Shown here one piece after another: positions 41,265 through 51,999 of a DNA stretch of 64,000 nucleotides (positions are counted from its first letter, which is position 1; each line of letters starts with the position of its first letter). The notes beneath the pieces were generated by a model. It saw only the letters and a program-made list of their open reading frames with translations, was not told where the DNA came from and did no database searches. The position numbers and the translations under genes are program-made. Origin of the DNA: Alphaproteobacteria bacterium (GTDB taxonomy: Bacteria; Pseudomonadota; Alphaproteobacteria; DSM-16000; Inquilinaceae); contig JANQIX010000049.1 of the NCBI GenBank assembly GCA_028281925.1, forward strand, positions 124,001 to 188,000, in the 5' to 3' direction.

Positions 41265-41731
41265 CAATAGTCCCGAATCATCGCGGAATAGGTCGCTTCG
41301 GCGCAAAGACGGCCGTCGACCTTGGCCTGACCGGCAAACTTCCAGACCGTCTTGCGGTGGTGCAGCCTGTTCACCTCGATCCGCAACTGATCGCCCGGGA
41401 CGACGGGCCGACGAAACCGCGCATTGTCCAGGGACATGAAATAGACGAGCTTGTCTTTGGCATCGACGCCGAGCGACTGAACGACAAGCACGGCCGCAGT
41501 CTGGGCCATGGCCTCGATGATCATCACGCCTGGCATCACGGGCTGGCGGGGAAAATGGCCCTGAAAAAACGGCTCGTTGATCGATACGTTCTTGATACCC
41601 GTGGCGCTGATCCCCGGCACAACATCCACCAGGCGATCGATCATCAGCATCGGATAGCGATGCGGAATCCTCTCCATAATCTGCAAGATGTTGATCTCTT
41701 GCAGAGCGTCGCTGGTCGCAGCAGCGTCCAT
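41264..41731 (-). CDS. fabZ: 3-hydroxyacyl-ACP dehydratase FabZ
   Basis: Hot-dog-fold dehydratase of fatty acid synthesis that competes with LpxA for hydroxyacyl-ACP. From the ATG at 41731 it has 155 residues, with IPHRYPMLMIDRL, the catalytic His59 in FFQGHFP and Glu73 in MIIEAMAQT. The longer open frame up to 41824 overlaps lpxD and is not used. It is coupled to lpxA and follows lpxD by 8 bases. Confidence 0.96.
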   Translation of the reverse strand: MDAAATSDALQEINILQIMERIPHRYPMLMIDRLVDVVPGISATGIKNVSINEPFFQGHFPRQPVMPGVMIIEAMAQTAAVLVVQSLGVDAKDKLVYFMSLDNARFRRPVVPGDQLRIEVNRLHHRKTVWKFAGQAKVDGRLCAEATYSAMIRDY

Positions 41732-41739
41732 CTCAGCGT

Positions 41740-42759
41740 TCAACCTTTCTCGTCCAGCAGCTTCATCAACCGAGTATAGTGGCGCCAGAACTTGCGGATC
41801 GGCATGGCGGGCGTCCCGCCCCATTCCTCCCCGGGCGGTATATCCCGCATGACCCCGCTGGAAGCCGCCAATTTGGCACCGGCACCGATCTTCAGGTGGC
41901 CGGCAAGCCCGGTTTGCGCCGCCAGAACCACAAACTCCCCAAGCTTGGTGCTACCTGCAATACCCGATTGAGCGACAATCACCGATCCGGCACCGACTTC
42001 AACGTTGTGCCCGATCTGTACCAGATTATCAATCATGGCCCCGCGGCAGATCACCGTGTCCTGGGTGGCACCACGGTCGATCGTGACATTGGCACCGATC
42101 TCCACATCGTCTTCGATGATCACGCGGCCCGTCTGGGGAATACGGACATGGCCACCGGGCCCCATGGCGAAGCCGAACCCATCCTGACCGATGCGAGCGC
42201 CGGGATAGATGGCGACACGCTGGCCGACCAGACAGTGGCTGAGCGATGCGCAAGCCCCGACGGAAGATCCGGCCCCCAACACCACTCCGGGTCCGATGAC
42301 CGCATTGGCGTCGATCCGGCAGTCGGCGCCGATCTCCGCGCGCGCACCGACGATCACACCGGGTCCGATCTCGACCGTGCGATCGACGATGGCGGACGGA
42401 TCGACAAGCGCCGTCGGCGCCACTCCGGGAGTGTTCCCCAGACGGGGGTAGAATGCCTGCGCGACCAATGCGTACCCGCGATACGGCGCCTCGCATGCCA
42501 GGGCTACGGTGGCTTGCGGCACGCGCTCGACAAAGGCCGGATGGACCAGGCACGCTCCGGCGCGGGTCTCAGCAAGCGCCGGCAAATATTTCTTGTTCTC
42601 CAGGAAGCTGATCTGATTGGGGTCGGCCGTCTCCAACGGAGCGACATCGATGATCGTCCGGTCTGGATCGGCCCCGTCGGCGAGGCTGGCACCGGCGATT
42701 TCCGCCAGTCGCCCTAGCGTCATGGGATCAGCTACTTTGAAGAATCTCGGATCCGCCAT
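41740..42759 (-). CDS. lpxD: UDP-3-O-acylglucosamine N-acyltransferase
   Basis: Third acylation step of lipid A synthesis. The 339-residue protein has an N-terminal uridine-binding domain ([21 protein letters not shown]) and a hexapeptide-repeat left-handed beta-helix, including [17 protein letters not shown] with the catalytic His and [20 protein letters not shown] helical tail ends the protein. It stands between the skp-like gene and fabZ, the usual order. Confidence 0.96.
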   Translation of the reverse strand: MADPRFFKVADPMTLGRLAEIAGASLADGADPDRTIIDVAPLETADPNQISFLENKKYLPALAETRAGACLVHPAFVERVPQATVALACEAPYRGYALVAQAFYPRLGNTPGVAPTALVDPSAIVDRTVEIGPGVIVGARAEIGADCRIDANAVIGPGVVLGAGSSVGACASLSHCLVGQRVAIYPGARIGQDGFGFAMGPGGHVRIPQTGRVIIEDDVEIGANVTIDRGATQDTVICRGAMIDNLVQIGHNVEVGAGSVIVAQSGIAGSTKLGEFVVLAAQTGLAGHLKIGAGAKLAASSGVMRDIPPGEEWGGTPAMPIRKFWRHYTRLMKLLDEKG

Positions 42760-42797
42760 ACTACCCCGCCACGCCGCAGTTCATGCGGCTGTCCAAT

Positions 42798-43370
42798 CTA
42801 CTCCGTCGGCACTGTGACGTCGACGGATGGCAGCCTCTCGTCCAGGCGACGCAAGGCTTCCGCACTGATATCGAGCGCGCTGTCCACCCAGACGATCTGG
42901 CTCTTGCCCAGGACCATGTTCGCGCCGCGCTCACGCATGATCTCGGCGATGATCTCCAGCAGCACCGCCTGAACCTGCTCCATCGCCCGCGACTGCGCGC
43001 CCTCCAGCGCGATGCGGCGGTTTCCCGCCTCGCGTTGAGCTTCGGCAACGCGCTGCTCGAATTCCGCGCGCCGTTGTGCCATCTCCTCAGGTCCAAGTGT
43101 CGCCCGATCCTCCGCAAGGTCCTGGTTTATCTGCCTCAGCTCCTGCTCAAGCGCGACGAACTCCTCCTGATATGCGGCGCGCACGCTTTCCAGGGCCGCC
43201 TGCACTGAGCGAGTCGCCACTGCATCCTGCAGCACTTGGCGATAGTCGACGACCAGGATGACGGGTTGTGGAATGGTCGTGACCGGATCCTGGGTCTGAG
43301 CTCCGGCGCGGCTCGGGGTCCAAACGGCCCAGCAGAGAAGCAGAACGAAGATCGCAGCGCCGAGCTGCAT
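42798..43370 (-). CDS. skp: OmpH/Skp family periplasmic chaperone
   Basis: A periplasmic chaperone expected to carry unfolded outer-membrane proteins to BamA, encoded just upstream. The 190-residue protein has a signal peptide (about 1-24, ending RAGA), the family's VVDYRQVLQDAVATRS strand, and two long helical arms (about 60-150) rich in Glu, Gln and Ala. The C-terminal beta strand MVLGKSQIVWVDSALDIS is also typical. Only 4 bases separate it from bamA. Confidence 0.88.
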   Translation of the reverse strand: MQLGAAIFVLLLCWAVWTPSRAGAQTQDPVTTIPQPVILVVDYRQVLQDAVATRSVQAALESVRAAYQEEFVALEQELRQINQDLAEDRATLGPEEMAQRRAEFEQRVAEAQREAGNRRIALEGAQSRAMEQVQAVLLEIIAEIMRERGANMVLGKSQIVWVDSALDISAEALRRLDERLPSVDVTVPTE

Positions 43371-43374
43371 TGCC

Positions 43375-45708
43375 TCAGAATCTCGTGCCGAAGCTGAAGC
43401 GGAACGTTTCCGTCTCGTCGAAGTCCTCTTTCAGCACCGGAAAGCCGAAATCGAGCCGCACAGGACCGAAGGGCGACTCCCATGACACGCCGGCACCGAC
43501 GGAGACGCGCAGCGAGTTCGATTCGAAGATCTGGTCCGCCGGACTGCCGCCAGCGACCGACTCCTCGTCCACATCCGTCAGCACGCCGAAATCGGAGAAG
43601 CCGCGTCCGGTGATGCCGAACTCCTCCGGAAGACCCAGCGGAAACTCCACCTCGACGGTCCCGACGGCAAACGTGTTGCCGCCGAGCGCGTCACTGTTCC
43701 CGTCCCTTGGGCCGATGCCCGCGGTTTCAAATCCGCGCAGATTGTCCCCACCGACAAAGAAACGGTCGTTGATGCCGACATCTTCACCGATGCCGAAGAT
43801 GTGTCCGGCCTCGGCCCCCAAGGAGAGGACGACTTCGTCCAGAAGGGGAAAGTAGATGGAACCGCCAAGAGTCGTGGACAGGTAAGTGACGTCACCCCCG
43901 ATCCCGGCGAACTCGTTGCCGAAGGTCAGGATGTAACCGTCGGTCGGTTGAATACGACTGTCGAGCTGATCGTACGTGATTGTGTGGCCGACAAGCGACC
44001 GCACCGTCACCCCTTCCTGGTCGCGGATGAAGCGCGATGCGAACGGCGATACGTTCTCGACCTCACGGCGCTCCAGGAGATAGCGAACCGTCTGACGCAG
44101 TCGGTCTGCCAGCGGATATCCGGCACGCAACGCGAACCCTAGCGACGTCTCGTCGAACGAGCTTTCGTCTTGATTGTCATTGGTGACGCGAAACACATCG
44201 AACCCGCCCGAAAGATCCCGCTCGAACAGATACGGTTCTGTGAAGCTGAGATTGATCTGGCTGGACGATCCGCTAAGGGTGCCGGAGATGACCAGTTCCT
44301 GCCCCTGCCCGAGAAGGTTCCGCTCACGCAAGCTGATGTCGCCGATTGGACCGTCGTTGGTTGAGAAGCCGGCACCGATGGACAGTTCGCCGGTCGAGCG
44401 TTCGGACACCTCGACCTCGATGACGGTGCGATCGGGCGCCGAACCCGGGACCGCATTGACTTCCACATCGCCAAAGAAGCCGAGATTGCGGATACGCGCC
44501 TCCGACCGGCGCAGCCGCGAACTGTTGAACGGATCGCCTTCAACCAGCTCGATCTCGCGGCGAATGACCCTGTCCACCGTGCGGACGTTACCGATGATAT
44601 CGATCCGCTCAACGAAGACGCGCGGACCCTCGTTAACCTCGTAGGTGACGTTGACCGTCAGTTCGTCCCGGTCGCGCGTCACTTGAGGGCGCACATCCAC
44701 GAACGCATACTGAAGATCGCCGACGGCATTCGTCAGAAGCGTGATCGACTCGTCGACTTCATCAGCATTGTACCAGTCACCTTCTTCAGTCGTGACCTCC
44801 GACCGCAGGTCCTCGACATCCAGATTTGGCAGGGTCGTCACGATTTCGACAGTGCCGAACCGATAGCGATCCCCTTCATCGAGCGTGAAGGTGATGAAGA
44901 ATTCCTCGCGATTGGGCGTCAGCTCGGCAACCGTGGAGATCACTCGGAAATCCGCATACCCTTCTCGATAGTAGAAGCGGCGCAGCAGCTCTCTGTCGAA
45001 ATCCAATCGATCCGGATCGTAGTTGTCGTCGCTGGTGAGGAAGTCGAAGAACCCGGTCTCTGCCGTCAGAACCTCGTCACGCAGCTCACTGTCACTGTAA
45101 GCTTCGTTGCCGATGAAGCTGATTCGGCGGATTCCCGTCAGTGGTCCCTCGTCGATCTCAAAGACAAGATCGACCCGGTTCTGCTCAAGTTGGATGACCT
45201 TGGGCTCAACGCTGGCCGCGAACCGGCCGCTGCGCCGGTACACCTCAAGAATTCGCGCGACGTCGTTCTGAACCCGCGTGCGCGTGTAGACCACTCGAGG
45301 CCGGGACTGCACCTCGGCCTCCAGGGTCTCGTCCTCGATACGACGATTTCCCTCAAAGGCGATCCGATTGATGATCGGATTCTCGATGACCGAGACGACA
45401 AGAATTGTCCCTTCCCGGCTCAGAACCACATCCGCAAAGAGACCCGTACGAAAGAGGCTCTTCAGCGATTCGTCGATTTCCTCGGGATCAAACGGGTCGC
45501 CCGCCCGCACCGTCATGTAGGAATAGATGGTCGCCGGCTCGATCCGCTCAGCCCCCTCAACTCGGATCTCTCCAATGACATCATCGGGTGATTCCTGAGC
45601 GGCGACCCGCGCGCCGACCAGAATGGCAACCAACGCGACGGCGCATGCCACATGCCGCACAAGGCCGGCCCCTGTTCGGCGGCGCCACCAACGTTCCCAA
45701 TTGCGCAC
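43375..45708 (-). CDS. bamA: Outer membrane protein assembly factor BamA
   Basis: Central outer-membrane component that inserts beta-barrel proteins. The 777-residue protein has a signal peptide (about 1-37, ending near VAAQ), five POTRA repeats to about residue 430 (for example IGEIRVEGAERIEPATIYSY and INRIAFEGNRRIEDETL) and a 16-strand barrel. Barrel signatures include FVGGDNLRGFETAGIGPRD and the C-terminal F-S-F-G-T-R-F signal ending in Phe. It lies between rseP and the skp-like gene. Confidence 0.97.
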   Translation of the reverse strand: MRNWERWWRRRTGAGLVRHVACAVALVAILVGARVAAQESPDDVIGEIRVEGAERIEPATIYSYMTVRAGDPFDPEEIDESLKSLFRTGLFADVVLSREGTILVVSVIENPIINRIAFEGNRRIEDETLEAEVQSRPRVVYTRTRVQNDVARILEVYRRSGRFAASVEPKVIQLEQNRVDLVFEIDEGPLTGIRRISFIGNEAYSDSELRDEVLTAETGFFDFLTSDDNYDPDRLDFDRELLRRFYYREGYADFRVISTVAELTPNREEFFITFTLDEGDRYRFGTVEIVTTLPNLDVEDLRSEVTTEEGDWYNADEVDESITLLTNAVGDLQYAFVDVRPQVTRDRDELTVNVTYEVNEGPRVFVERIDIIGNVRTVDRVIRREIELVEGDPFNSSRLRRSEARIRNLGFFGDVEVNAVPGSAPDRTVIEVEVSERSTGELSIGAGFSTNDGPIGDISLRERNLLGQGQELVISGTLSGSSSQINLSFTEPYLFERDLSGGFDVFRVTNDNQDESSFDETSLGFALRAGYPLADRLRQTVRYLLERREVENVSPFASRFIRDQEGVTVRSLVGHTITYDQLDSRIQPTDGYILTFGNEFAGIGGDVTYLSTTLGGSIYFPLLDEVVLSLGAEAGHIFGIGEDVGINDRFFVGGDNLRGFETAGIGPRDGNSDALGGNTFAVGTVEVEFPLGLPEEFGITGRGFSDFGVLTDVDEESVAGGSPADQIFESNSLRVSVGAGVSWESPFGPVRLDFGFPVLKEDFDETETFRFSFGTRF

Positions 45709-45737
45709 GGCTGGCCTCCAGAGCGATCCGTCGAAGG

Positions 45738-46862
45738 TCAGGAAGTGATCTGCCTGATGAAGTCAACGACCCCAACAACATGCACGAGGTCGTTCCAGGT
45801 GGCAAAGATCATCAGTGTTAGTACCAAAGCCAAGCCGATACGGAAACCGTATTCCTGTGCTTTCGGACCAAGGGGACGCCCACGAATTGCTTCGGCAGCG
45901 TAGTACAGGAGATGCCCACCATCGAGCATAGGAATGGGGAATAAATTGATGAGACCCAGATTGATCGACAGGACGGCCATGAACCAGACGAATGCGACGA
46001 CGCCGATCTGCGCCACATCGCCGGAGATCTGAGCGATCCTGAGCGGCCCGCCCAATTCTTCCGTTCCCCGCGTGCCAACGATGATCTGGCCGACCACCGT
46101 CACGGTCTGCACGATCAGGGCAACCGTTTCCTTCCCGCCCAGGACGATCGCCTCGCCGAAACCATAGGGGCCGGTTTCCACTGTGATGCCAAGACGGTAG
46201 ATCTCGCGGGGGGTGCCATCCGACGCCGTCTCGACAATCAACTGAGGCGCCATCGGCACCGTCAGCGACTGGCCGTCACGGTCGATTTGCAGCGTCAGTT
46301 CCCGTCCCTCGCTGGCCCGAACGGCGATGGCGAGATCGGCAAACCGGTGGATAGCCTGCCCGTCAATGCGTTCAACCCGGTCTCCGGCCTGAAGGCCGGC
46401 GTCTTCCGCAACGCTCTCGGCAACGACGTCGCCGACGACCGCCGGGGGAAAGGGATGGCCGTCGAATGCAAACAGCCCCGCCAGGACGACGGCCGCGAAG
46501 AGGAAGTTGGCCAGCGGGCCCGCGGCCACGATCAAGGCCCGGGCGCCGAGCGGCTTGTGATGGAATGAGACGGCTCTGTCGGCCTCCGTCAGGCCTGACA
46601 TCGCCTCTTCATCATCCGGGCGGGACGCGGCATCGACATCACCGAAGAACTTCACATAGCCGCCAAGGGGGACAGCGCTGACCTTCCAGCGGGTTCCCCG
46701 TCGATCGGTGCGGCCGAACAACTCCGGCCCGAAGCCGATGGAGAACACTTCCACGCGTACGCCGCACCGCCTGGCGACCCAGAAGTGCCCCCATTCATGC
46801 ACGAACACCAGGACGCTCAAGACAATGAGGAACGGAATGGCGTAGTCGAAAATGAGGTCCAT
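45738..46862 (-). CDS. rseP: Site-2 protease RseP
   Basis: Intramembrane zinc metalloprotease that cleaves anti-sigma factors and leftover signal peptides. The 374-residue protein has HEWGH in the first span (His22, Glu23, His26), a single recognisable PDZ domain (about 125-200, with AEDAGLQAGDRVERIDGQ), and the second catalytic motif NLFPIPMLDGG near the third span. Single-PDZ forms are common in alphaproteobacteria. It precedes bamA by 29 bases. Confidence 0.95.
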   Translation of the reverse strand: MDLIFDYAIPFLIVLSVLVFVHEWGHFWVARRCGVRVEVFSIGFGPELFGRTDRRGTRWKVSAVPLGGYVKFFGDVDAASRPDDEEAMSGLTEADRAVSFHHKPLGARALIVAAGPLANFLFAAVVLAGLFAFDGHPFPPAVVGDVVAESVAEDAGLQAGDRVERIDGQAIHRFADLAIAVRASEGRELTLQIDRDGQSLTVPMAPQLIVETASDGTPREIYRLGITVETGPYGFGEAIVLGGKETVALIVQTVTVVGQIIVGTRGTEELGGPLRIAQISGDVAQIGVVAFVWFMAVLSINLGLINLFPIPMLDGGHLLYYAAEAIRGRPLGPKAQEYGFRIGLALVLTLMIFATWNDLVHVVGVVDFIRQITS

Positions 46863-46904
46863 AGGTCGGGGAATCCAATCGCTCGGGCCCGCGTGGCCTG
46901 TCGT

Positions 46905-48095
46905 CTACAGGGAGCCTACCACTGCGCGCGCCGTATGTCTGGCCAACTCATCAATAGCATACACATCCGCCAGACTGTTCATCGCATGCTGCGGCGTACG
47001 CTCCAGTGTCTCGCCGACCACGCGCTCGATATCCAGAAAGCCGATCCCATCGGCCAGGAAACTGTGCACCGCAATCTCATTGGCGGCGTTCAGAACATTT
47101 GGGGCGCCGCCCCCTTGGCGCAAGGCTTCACGGGCAAGACGCAGTGCGGGAAACCGCTTCTCGTCCGGCGGCTCGAAGTCCAGCCGGCCCACTTCCGCCA
47201 GATTCAGCCTCTGCGCCGGGGTCGCCATCCGTTGCGGCCAGGCAAGGGCGTAAGCAATCGGCGTACGCATATCCGGCGTTCCCAATTGCGCCAGAACCGA
47301 GCCGTCGGCGTACTCCACCATGCTGTGCACAACGGATTGCGGGTGGACCAGAACATCGACCTTGGTCTCCGGCATGCCGAAAAGGAATGCCGCCTCGATG
47401 ATCTCAAGGCCCTTGTTCATCATGGTTGCGCTGTCGACGGAGATCTTGGCGCCCATATCCCAGGTCGGATGGGCGACCGCCTGAGCCGGGGTCGCCTGGG
47501 CCATCGCCTCCCTCTGCCAAGTCCGGAACGGCCCGCCCGAGGCCGTCAGGATCAGCCTGTCGATCTGATCGCGTCCGGCCAGGTCGATCACCTGGAAGAT
47601 CGCATTGTGCTCGCTATCGACCGGAACCAGCGTAGCGCCATGGCGACTTACCAGATCCAGCATCAGCGAACCGGCACAGACCAGGCATTCCTTGTTGGCG
47701 AATGCTACGGTCGCGCCGCGCCGCGCGGCGGCGAGAATTGGCGGCAGGCCAACGGCGCCGACGATGGCTGCCATGACCCATTGGGCCGGGCGCTCAGCCG
47801 CCGCGACGAGCGCCTCGGTTCCGGCCGCCACCTCAATACCGGTGCCCGAAAGCGCTGCCTTCAGAGCTGCATAGGCATTCGGGTCCGCGACCACGGCCAC
47901 CGCCGGCCGGAGCCGCCGCGCCTGCGACGCCAGCATATCGACGTTGCGATTGGCCGTCAGGGCCTCGACAACGAATCGATCCGGGTTCCGTTCGATCAGA
48001 TCGATGGTCTGGCATCCGACGGAACCGGTGGAGCCAAGGATCGTAATCGTCCTTGGCTGCTGCTCCGGCAATTCCGATATGGCCGTCACCACCAT
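46905..48095 (-). CDS. dxr: 1-deoxy-D-xylulose 5-phosphate reductoisomerase
   Basis: Makes methylerythritol phosphate, the substrate of the IspDF enzyme encoded at the other end of the window. The 396-residue protein has the NADPH-binding ITILGSTGSVGCQTIDLI, the metal-binding PVDSEHNAIFQ and LTASGGPFRTW loops and MGAKISVDSATMMNKGLE. It starts with ATG 10 bases inside the cdsA end. Another isoprenoid gene, uppS, is two genes upstream. Confidence 0.96.
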   Translation of the reverse strand: MVVTAISELPEQQPRTITILGSTGSVGCQTIDLIERNPDRFVVEALTANRNVDMLASQARRLRPAVAVVADPNAYAALKAALSGTGIEVAAGTEALVAAAERPAQWVMAAIVGAVGLPPILAAARRGATVAFANKECLVCAGSLMLDLVSRHGATLVPVDSEHNAIFQVIDLAGRDQIDRLILTASGGPFRTWQREAMAQATPAQAVAHPTWDMGAKISVDSATMMNKGLEIIEAAFLFGMPETKVDVLVHPQSVVHSMVEYADGSVLAQLGTPDMRTPIAYALAWPQRMATPAQRLNLAEVGRLDFEPPDEKRFPALRLAREALRQGGGAPNVLNAANEIAVHSFLADGIGFLDIERVVGETLERTPQHAMNSLADVYAIDELARHTARAVVGSL

Positions 48096-48898
48096 CCAAT
48101 CGTCTCCCCAATCAGTACCTGAAAGAGCGCCAGGAACGGCGCTGCGGCCAGAAGTCCGTCGATCCGGTCGAGCACGCCGCCGTGGCCCGGGATCAGTTGG
48201 CCGCTGTTCTTTACCCCATAGCGGCGTTTCATACCCGATTCAAATAGATCACCCAACTGTGCAACCAACGACACCGCGACAGCCATCACAAGGCCGAGGA
48301 TCGGCCTGGACGCCGCAAACAGCAGCCCGACTGCGCCAGCAAAGCAGACCGCCCAGACGACGCCACCGGCAACCCCGGCCCAGGTCTTGTTCGGGCTGAC
48401 GGCGGGTGCCAGCTTCGGACCGCCGATGATCCGACCGGCCGCGTACCCCCCAACATCGGTAGCCCAGACGGCAAAGAACAACCAGCAGACCAATCCCAGA
48501 CCCGTGTCCGGATGCCCCCGCAGCCAGATGAGAGCGATGATGGCGCCCCCGATATAGGGATAGGCAAAGGCGGTCGCCCCGGCGCGCCGCCCCCTCAGTC
48601 GCATCAAAACGATGGCAAGGACCAGACCGGCAGCAGCCACGCCGGCCGCACCCGCGCCCGGACCGGCCGCGATCGTCGTCACTCCGGCCAGCACCGGGCC
48701 TGCGCAGCCGGCGACGTCGCCAGCCAACCCCAACTCTGGCGCGACCATCCGCCCCCATTCCACGGCCGCCGCAATACCGACGACCATGATTAGAACGGCA
48801 AACGTAATGCCGCCCGCATAGGTCGCGGCAAGGGCCAGCGGCCCGAGAGCCAGCGCGGACAGTATCCTGAGACGCAGCTCGCCGGGACGCCTATTCAC
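48086..48898 (-). CDS. cdsA: Phosphatidate cytidylyltransferase
   Basis: Polytopic inner-membrane enzyme making CDP-diacylglycerol. From a GTG at 48898 the protein has 270 residues with about eight spans and the C-terminal family signature SPNKTWAGVAGGVVWA followed by GDLFESGMKRRYGVKNSG and PGHGGVLDRIDGLL. The frame is open to 49012, but the GTG overlapping the uppS stop by 8 bases gives a normal-length protein starting NRRPGELRLRILSAL. The order uppS-cdsA-dxr-rseP is conserved. Confidence 0.95.
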   Translation of the reverse strand: MNRRPGELRLRILSALALGPLALAATYAGGITFAVLIMVVGIAAAVEWGRMVAPELGLAGDVAGCAGPVLAGVTTIAAGPGAGAAGVAAAGLVLAIVLMRLRGRRAGATAFAYPYIGGAIIALIWLRGHPDTGLGLVCWLFFAVWATDVGGYAAGRIIGGPKLAPAVSPNKTWAGVAGGVVWAVCFAGAVGLLFAASRPILGLVMAVAVSLVAQLGDLFESGMKRRYGVKNSGQLIPGHGGVLDRIDGLLAAAPFLALFQVLIGETIGWW

Positions 48899-49628
48899 CG
48901 CTGATCGTGGCGCCAAACCGTCGCTCTCGCCGCTGAAACTCTTGGATTGCCCATTCCAGATCGGCCTTCGAGAAATCCGGCCACAGGGTGTCAACGAAGA
49001 CAAGCTCAGCATAGGCCGCCTGCCAGAGCAGGAAGTTGCTGATGCGCTTTTCTCCGCTGGTTCTAATAATCAAATCGGGGTCAGGCAGATCGGTCGTGAA
49101 CAGTCGCCGTGCTAGCTCGGCTTCGTCGATGTCCTGAGGGGCGAGCGTGCCGGCCGCCACCTCCTCCGCCAGCCCGCGGGCAGCGGCGGCGATCTCTTGC
49201 CGGCCGCCATAGCTCAGCGCAACCGTCAGGTTCAGCGCTCGGTTTTCGCGCGTCAGCCTTTCGGCATGGTTGATGAGATCGACGATATCGGTGGCAAGCC
49301 GCCGACGATCGCCGATCACCCGCAGCCTTACGCCGTTCGCGTGAAGTTCGGCCACCTGGCTGCGCAGGTAGAAGCGCAACAGGCCCATCAGTTCAGAGAT
49401 TTCGTGGGCCGGTCGTGTCCAGTTCTCAGATGAGAAGCCGAACAGCGTCAGATAGCCGACACCGATTTCGACGGCTGCCTCAACCGTCCGCCGCACCGCG
49501 TCGGCGCCTCTACGGTGGCCGAAAGTCCGAGGCCTCTGGCGCGCGACCGCCCAACGCCCATTGCCGTCCATGATGATGGCCACATGGGCGGGCAGCGAAG
49601 GCGCATCGTTGGGGGCGGGCGACGGCAT
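48891..49628 (-). CDS. uppS: Undecaprenyl diphosphate synthase
   Basis: Cis-prenyltransferase that makes the C55 lipid carrier for peptidoglycan and LPS. The 245-residue protein has HVAIIMDGNGRWAVAR with the catalytic Asp, GHRRGADAVRRTVEAA, LTLFGFSSENWTRP, and the C-terminal DLIIRTSGEKRISNFLLWQ and FVDTLWPDF motifs. It sits between frr and cdsA. Confidence 0.97.
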   Translation of the reverse strand: MPSPAPNDAPSLPAHVAIIMDGNGRWAVARQRPRTFGHRRGADAVRRTVEAAVEIGVGYLTLFGFSSENWTRPAHEISELMGLLRFYLRSQVAELHANGVRLRVIGDRRRLATDIVDLINHAERLTRENRALNLTVALSYGGRQEIAAAARGLAEEVAAGTLAPQDIDEAELARRLFTTDLPDPDLIIRTSGEKRISNFLLWQAAYAELVFVDTLWPDFSKADLEWAIQEFQRRERRFGATISGE

Positions 49629-49650
49629 CGGCGATGTTCGATCGCAGGCA

Positions 49651-50208
49651 CTACACCTGCATGATCTCCTTGTCTTTCTGGGCCAGCAGTTCGTCGACCT
49701 GCTTCACATGATCGTCGGTCATGCGCTGGATCTCGTCGCCCAGGTGCTTGTGCTCGTCCTGCGAGATCTCGTGATCGCGTTCCTGGCGCTTCAGATGATC
49801 CATCCCGTCCCTGCGGACGTTACGGATGGCCACCCGCGCCTGTTCTGCATACTTGCCGGCGACCTTGGTCAGTTCGCGGCGCCGCTCTTCGCTGAGCTCG
49901 GGGATCGGAACCCGCACCAGCGAACCGTCGGCCTGCGGATTGAGACCAAGTCCGGAATCGCGGATCGCCTTCTCGACCGCCTTGACCATGCCGCGATCCC
50001 ATACCTGGACCGTCAGCAATCGCGGCTCAGGAACACCGATCGTGCCGACCTGATTGATCGGCATGGCCGCGCCATAAGCCTCAACAGTCAACGGCTCAAG
50101 CAGGCTTGTGGACGCCCTGCCGGTGCGCAGGCCCGAGAATTCGCGCCGCAGCGCCTCAAGCGCTCCGTCCATGCGCCGGGAATACTCCTTGAGGTCGACT
50201 TCCGCCAT
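49651..50208 (-). CDS. frr: Ribosome recycling factor
   Basis: Splits post-termination ribosomes together with EF-G. The 185-residue protein starts with the helical motif [18 protein letters not shown] and has [37 protein letters not shown] and a long Lys/Asp/Glu helix at the C-terminus. It follows pyrH by 4 bases in the standard rpsB-tsf-pyrH-frr order. Confidence 0.97.
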   Translation of the reverse strand: MAEVDLKEYSRRMDGALEALRREFSGLRTGRASTSLLEPLTVEAYGAAMPINQVGTIGVPEPRLLTVQVWDRGMVKAVEKAIRDSGLGLNPQADGSLVRVPIPELSEERRRELTKVAGKYAEQARVAIRNVRRDGMDHLKRQERDHEISQDEHKHLGDEIQRMTDDHVKQVDELLAQKDKEIMQV

Positions 50209-50212
50209 GGGA

Positions 50213-50938
50213 TCATTCCTCCTCCGTTATTGTTGTAAAACGCCCACGGCCGACGACGACATCGGCAAAAGCCCCAGGCTCCTGAACGGAGAACACCACG
50301 ATCGGAATCCGGTTCTCGCGGGCAAGGGAGATGGCAGAATGATCCATCACCCGCAGATCCTTGGACAAGACGTCCATATAGCTCAGCGTCTCGAACCGCC
50401 TGGCCTCCGGCACGGCCCGCGGATCGGCATCATAGACACCATCGACCTGCGTGCCCTTCAAGAGAGCATCGCAGTCCATCTCCGATGCCCGCAGGGCCGC
50501 AGCCGTATCGGTGGTGAAGAAGGGGTTGCCCGTTCCCGCGGCGAAGATGACGACCCGGCCCTTCTCCATATGGCGCACGCCGCGCCGGCGGATATAGGGC
50601 TCACAAACCGTCTGCATCGGGATCGCAGACAAGACGCGCGTCTGCACGCCCTCCCGTTCACAGGCATTCTGCAGCGCCAGCGCGTTTATCACCGTGGCCA
50701 GCATGCCCATGTAGTCCGCGCTTGCCCGCTCCATACCGCGGGCAGCGCCCGAGACGCCGCGGAAGATGTTGCCGCCGCCGACAACGACCGCCACCTGAAC
50801 ACCCAGACTGTGGACCTGGCGGATCTCCGCTGAGATGCGATCAACGGTCTCTGCCGCGATGCCATATCCGCGATCGCCCATGAGGGCTTCGCCCGACAGC
50901 TTCAAGAGCACCCGGCGAAAGCGCACGTCCCCATGCAT
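50213..50938 (-). CDS. pyrH: Uridylate kinase
   Basis: Phosphorylates UMP to UDP; bacterial UMP kinases belong to the amino-acid-kinase fold. The 241-residue protein has [13 protein letters not shown], the [13 protein letters not shown] glycine loop, [20 protein letters not shown] and the DGVYDADPR metal/phosphate region. It lies between tsf and frr. Confidence 0.97.
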   Translation of the reverse strand: MHGDVRFRRVLLKLSGEALMGDRGYGIAAETVDRISAEIRQVHSLGVQVAVVVGGGNIFRGVSGAARGMERASADYMGMLATVINALALQNACEREGVQTRVLSAIPMQTVCEPYIRRRGVRHMEKGRVVIFAAGTGNPFFTTDTAAALRASEMDCDALLKGTQVDGVYDADPRAVPEARRFETLSYMDVLSKDLRVMDHSAISLARENRIPIVVFSVQEPGAFADVVVGRGRFTTITEEE

Positions 50939-51003
50939 TGGCTGATAGCCCCCGACTGTCCTTGACTCCGCGAAGCAACGATTGGGCAGGCACCGGAGGC
51001 GGC

Positions 51004-51930
51004 TTACCCCTCCAGCGTTGCGGCAACCTCCGCAGCCAGATCGCTCTGCTTCTTCTCAATGCCTTCGCCGAGCCGATAGCTGACGAAGCCGGACAACGTC
51101 ACCGGTGCACCCAGATCTTTAGCCGCCTTTTCAACGACCTGGCGCACGCGGCTCTCACCGTCTATCACATAGACCTGCTCCAGCAGCACCACATCTTCGT
51201 AGTACTTACGCAGGCGGCCTTCCACCATCTTGCCGATGATCTGCTCCGGCTTGCCGCTGGCGCGAGCCTGATCTTCCAGCACCGCCCGCTCCCGCTCGAT
51301 CGCGGTGGGGTCGACATCGGCGACATCCAGGGCCTCTGGACGGGCGGCGGCCACATGCATCGCGATCTGCTTGCCGAGGGCAGACAAAGTCTCTTTATCA
51401 CCCGGCGATTCCAGGGCAACCAGCACGCCGATCTTTCCCATGCCGGGGGCTGCGGCATTGTGCACATAGCTTGCGATCACGCCGTCGCCCACCGCCAGAT
51501 GGGCGACGCGCCGCAGACTGATGTTCTCACCGATCGTCGACACCAGGTGCGTGACCTCGTCCGCAACGCTGTGGCCGGCACTGGGCAGCGACGCCGCTTT
51601 CAAGTTTTCAACATCGCCGTCAGCTGTAGCGGCCAGATCGGCGACTGCCGCGACAAAGGACTGGAACTGGTCGTTGCGGGCGACGAAATCAGTCTCGGCA
51701 TTGACCTCGACGACCGCCCCGCGCCCGTTCTGCACAGCCACTGCAACAAGCCCTTCAGCGGCCACACGGCCTGCCTTCTTTGCCGCCGCCGCCAGCCCCT
51801 TCTTGCGCAGCCAGTCGACGGCAGCTTCCATGTCGCCGGCCGTCTCGTTCAGCGCCTTCTTGCAGTCCATCATGCCGGCGCCGGTCTTGTCCCGGAGCTC
51901 TTTGACCAGTCCCGCAGTGACCTCGACCAT
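51004..51930 (-). CDS. tsf: Elongation factor Ts
   Basis: Nucleotide exchange factor for EF-Tu. From the ATG at 51930 it has 308 residues and starts [19 protein letters not shown], followed by [20 protein letters not shown] and the core motif [14 protein letters not shown]. Open frame up to 52002 is unconserved and overlaps the inter-gene hairpins. It follows rpsB by 108 bases. Confidence 0.97.
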   Translation of the reverse strand: MVEVTAGLVKELRDKTGAGMMDCKKALNETAGDMEAAVDWLRKKGLAAAAKKAGRVAAEGLVAVAVQNGRGAVVEVNAETDFVARNDQFQSFVAAVADLAATADGDVENLKAASLPSAGHSVADEVTHLVSTIGENISLRRVAHLAVGDGVIASYVHNAAAPGMGKIGVLVALESPGDKETLSALGKQIAMHVAAARPEALDVADVDPTAIERERAVLEDQARASGKPEQIIGKMVEGRLRKYYEDVVLLEQVYVIDGESRVRQVVEKAAKDLGAPVTLSGFVSYRLGEGIEKKQSDLAAEVAATLEG

Positions 51931-51999
51931 CGTCGTCACCCCATTGATGTGTCGGCCTCGGTGCCGACCCTTCGTTTCTCTGCTGAGGTCCATACCCAG